A DNA stretch of 5,317 bases, from assembly GCA_905215095.1 (NCBI GenBank), contig CAJMOL010000131.1:1-5317 (forward strand), given 5' to 3'. Each line of letters starts with the position of its first letter. Within the stretch, counting starts at the first letter, position 1. The notes under the pieces are model-generated. The model made no database searches. It was given only the letters and a program-made list of their open reading frames with translations, and was not told the origin of the DNA. Below are positions 4,553 through 5,317 of the stretch, piece after piece. The translations under genes were made by a program, and so were the position numbers. The DNA comes from an uncultured bacterium (GTDB lineage: Bacteria; Actinomycetota; Coriobacteriia; Coriobacteriales; Coriobacteriaceae).

Positions 4553-5317
4553 ATGTGCAATGTTTCGCTCAACGGTACGCAGCCATCAGATGCCTCCATC
4601 CGTGTCCTGCGTGCGCTCGAGGCAGCCGGTCTTGAGGCTTGGTACGTAGGCGGTTGGGTACGTGATGCCCTGATGGGGCGCCCCAGCCACGATGTTGACA
4701 TGTGCTGCAGCGGCCTGTGGCAGGAGTCCAAAGCGGCGCTCGAGGCGGCTGATATTGCCGTGGTCGAGTCGGGCATTAAATTTGGCGGCATCACGGCCAT
4801 TTGCGATGGCGAGCCCATTGAGGTCACCACCTACCGCCTAGACGGGTTTTACACCGATGGTCGCCATCCCCAGAGTGTGGAGCGCGCCGCTTCGCTTGAG
4901 GACGATCTGGCGCGCCGCGACTTTACCGTCAATGCCATGGCGTGGCATCCCGAGCGCGGCCTTGTCGACCGCTATGACGGCCAGGGCGACCTGGATCGTA
5001 AACTCATCCGCGCCGTTGGAGATCCCAAGCGTCGTTTTAACGAGGACGCGCTTCGCATGCTGCGCGCGGTGCGTTTTGCCTGCCGTCTGGACTTTATGAT
5101 TGAACCCGCGACCAAACAGGCTCTGGCCGAATGTGCGCCGCTGCTCGATGCCGTGGCGCGAGAGCGCGTGGGTATTGAGCTTGAGGGCATCCTTTCGACC
5201 GGCCACGGGGGAGACGCGATGCTGCGCTACCCCGAGCTTGTTTGCGCCGCCGTGCCCGAGTTGGCAGCGGGTCGCGGGTTTGATCAGTGCAGTGTCTATC
5301 ATGCGTTTAATGTCTAC
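4553..5317 (+). CDS. cca: CCA tRNA nucleotidyltransferase, 3' end cut by window
   Basis: The first 255 residues of a class II CCA-adding enzyme, which builds or repairs the CCA end of tRNAs from CTP and ATP without a template. The nucleotidyltransferase head shows VGGWVRD (32-38) and HDVD with the metal-binding Asp47 and Asp49. RRDFTVNAMA (121-130) and YDGQGDLDRKLIRAVGDP (141-158) follow. Then comes FNEDALRMLRAVRFACRL (162-179), with the EDxxR nucleotide-selecting motif at Glu164, Asp165 and Arg168. The last residues, YHAFNVY (249-255), look like the opening histidine segment of a C-terminal HD domain, so the fuller HD-containing form is likely; that part lies outside the window. AGGAGG (4539-4544) eight bases upstream fixes the ATG at 4553. 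The gene stands after a terminator with its own candidate promoter and has no visible functional link to the PTS genes. It could instead be a poly(A) polymerase of the same superfamily, but the motif set favours CCA addition. Confidence 0.93.
   Translation, partial: MCNVSLNGTQPSDASIRVLRALEAAGLEAWYVGGWVRDALMGRPSHDVDMCCSGLWQESKAALEAADIAVVESGIKFGGITAICDGEPIEVTTYRLDGFYTDGRHPQSVERAASLEDDLARRDFTVNAMAWHPERGLVDRYDGQGDLDRKLIRAVGDPKRRFNEDALRMLRAVRFACRLDFMIEPATKQALAECAPLLDAVARERVGIELEGILSTGHGGDAMLRYPELVCAAVPELAAGRGFDQCSVYHAFNVY

Overview
The window looks like chromosomal DNA of a high-GC Gram-positive bacterium, most likely a Coriobacteriia member such as Collinsella. This rests on the strong G/C preference at third codon positions, an HPr with both His15 and Ser46, and the general look of the proteins. 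It is inference from sequence character, not a database match. All five genes lie on the + strand. No mobile element, CRISPR array, tRNA or rRNA is visible.

Layout: an AT-rich leader (1-130) precedes ptsH (HPr, 131-394). A 127-base gap holding two back-to-back hairpins (440-510) separates it from ptsI (Enzyme I, 522-2231). A 74-base gap with a strong hairpin leads to a PfkB-family sugar-phosphate kinase of the 1-phosphofructokinase type (2306-3238). That gene ends at a textbook terminator with a C(UUCG)G loop and seven T. A second kinase of exactly the same length (3421-4353) follows with its own -10 element and its own terminator. The last gene, cca (tRNA CCA nucleotidyltransferase, from 4553), has a separate promoter and is cut by the window end.

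How the genes work together: Enzyme I takes phosphate from phosphoenolpyruvate and passes it to HPr, which feeds the sugar-specific Enzyme II permeases of the phosphotransferase system. None of those permeases is in the window. The two kinases would act on a PTS-derived sugar phosphate (fructose-1-phosphate or tagatose-6-phosphate type) to yield a bisphosphate for glycolysis. ptsH, ptsI and the first kinase form a plausible operon; the second kinase is a separate transcription unit. cca belongs to tRNA maturation and seems to be only a neighbour.

The most interesting points are RNA structure and kinase motifs. The ptsH leader carries an 8-base perfect complement of its own Shine-Dalgarno sequence, plus a competing hairpin partner. 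The ptsH-ptsI gap holds a terminator-like hairpin directly followed by a second long hairpin that stops next to the ptsI ribosome binding site. Both kinases share unusual versions of the two PfkB signature motifs (NGKG instead of GGKG, CAGD instead of GAGD). I see no wholly new system; these are the leads I can support.
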